A DNA stretch of 64,000 nucleotides from JABAYQ01 sp049890095 (GTDB taxonomy: Bacteria; Bacteroidota; Bacteroidia; Flavobacteriales; UBA7312). Positions within the stretch are counted from its first letter, which is position 1. Each line of letters opens with the position of its first letter. The notes beneath the pieces were generated by a model. That model was given only the letters and a program-made list of their open reading frames with translations, was not told where the DNA came from and searched no databases. Both the position numbers and the translations under genes were made by a program. Positions 64,000 through 64,000 of this stretch are shown here, piece after piece. Location: contig JBMHCD010000004.1 of assembly GCA_049890095.1 (NCBI GenBank), positions 124,001 through 188,000 of the forward strand, given 5' to 3'.

Positions 64000-64000
64000 G

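Overview
The window is a gene-dense, AT-rich (about one third G+C) piece of a Bacteroidota chromosome, most probably from the Flavobacteriales. Pointers to this are Bacteroidota-type promoters (TAnnTTTG -7 boxes), a type IX secretion C-terminal sorting domain on a broken gene, secreted proteins whose signal peptides end in an Ala/Ser-Gln junction, and typical gene neighbourhoods (DUF177-rpmF-plsX-fabH-accB-accC; yicC-gmk-nadD; the DUF6427/DUF6341 pair beside purine genes; a two-gene amidohydrolase locus). A futalosine-type menaquinone gene (mqnC) would fit a basal flavobacterial family better than Flavobacteriaceae, but that is inference.

Layout. 0-9 kb: end of an LD-carboxypeptidase gene, a frameshifted yraN, an RluB-type pseudouridine synthase, an AsmA-like protein, an orphan histidine kinase, an exported MsrB-MsrA fusion, hemW, a cyclase-family hydrolase and an MmcQ/YjbR protein. 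8.5-19 kb: hflX with a small membrane protein, two secreted amidohydrolase-like proteins, trpS, plsC-gatC-SRPBCC, a decayed T9SS cargo gene, bacilliredoxin and tadA. 19-30 kb: an OmpA-family protein, aspS, a trhO-hmgA-hppD operon (tyrosine catabolism plus a tRNA-modifying rhodanese), and a threonine dehydrogenase-like epimerase with cysS and an M28 lipoprotein. 29-42 kb: desaturase, polA, an SDR and a transsulfuration enzyme, a decayed small secreted gene, an ArsC-like protein, an EamA transporter, yicC-gmk-nadD, purQ, DUF6427/DUF6341 and purD. 42-50 kb: acyl-CoA carboxylase beta, yebC, lepA, a HAD phosphatase, and mqnC-ribE-DUF3817. 49-58 kb: leucyl aminopeptidase-pdxA, the L32/fatty acid and phospholipid initiation cluster, a frameshifted XRE regulator and dxs. 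58-64 kb: a tripartite RND efflux operon whose TolC gene runs off the right edge.

Almost all of this is core metabolism and housekeeping. I see no CRISPR array, insertion sequence, prophage, rRNA, tRNA or defence island, and no convincing new multi-gene system. What merits a second look is finer: (i) at least six genes have a TAnnTTTG box only 4-6 bases before the start codon, which predicts leaderless mRNAs; (ii) four broken genes, three of them small and broken at or near A/T runs, which could be real decay or sequencing error; (iii) a degraded secreted gene that may be a relative of a small intact secreted gene 5 kb away; (iv) amidohydrolase domains that have lost their metal-binding HxH; (v) an RND permease with an apparent extra pair of membrane segments.
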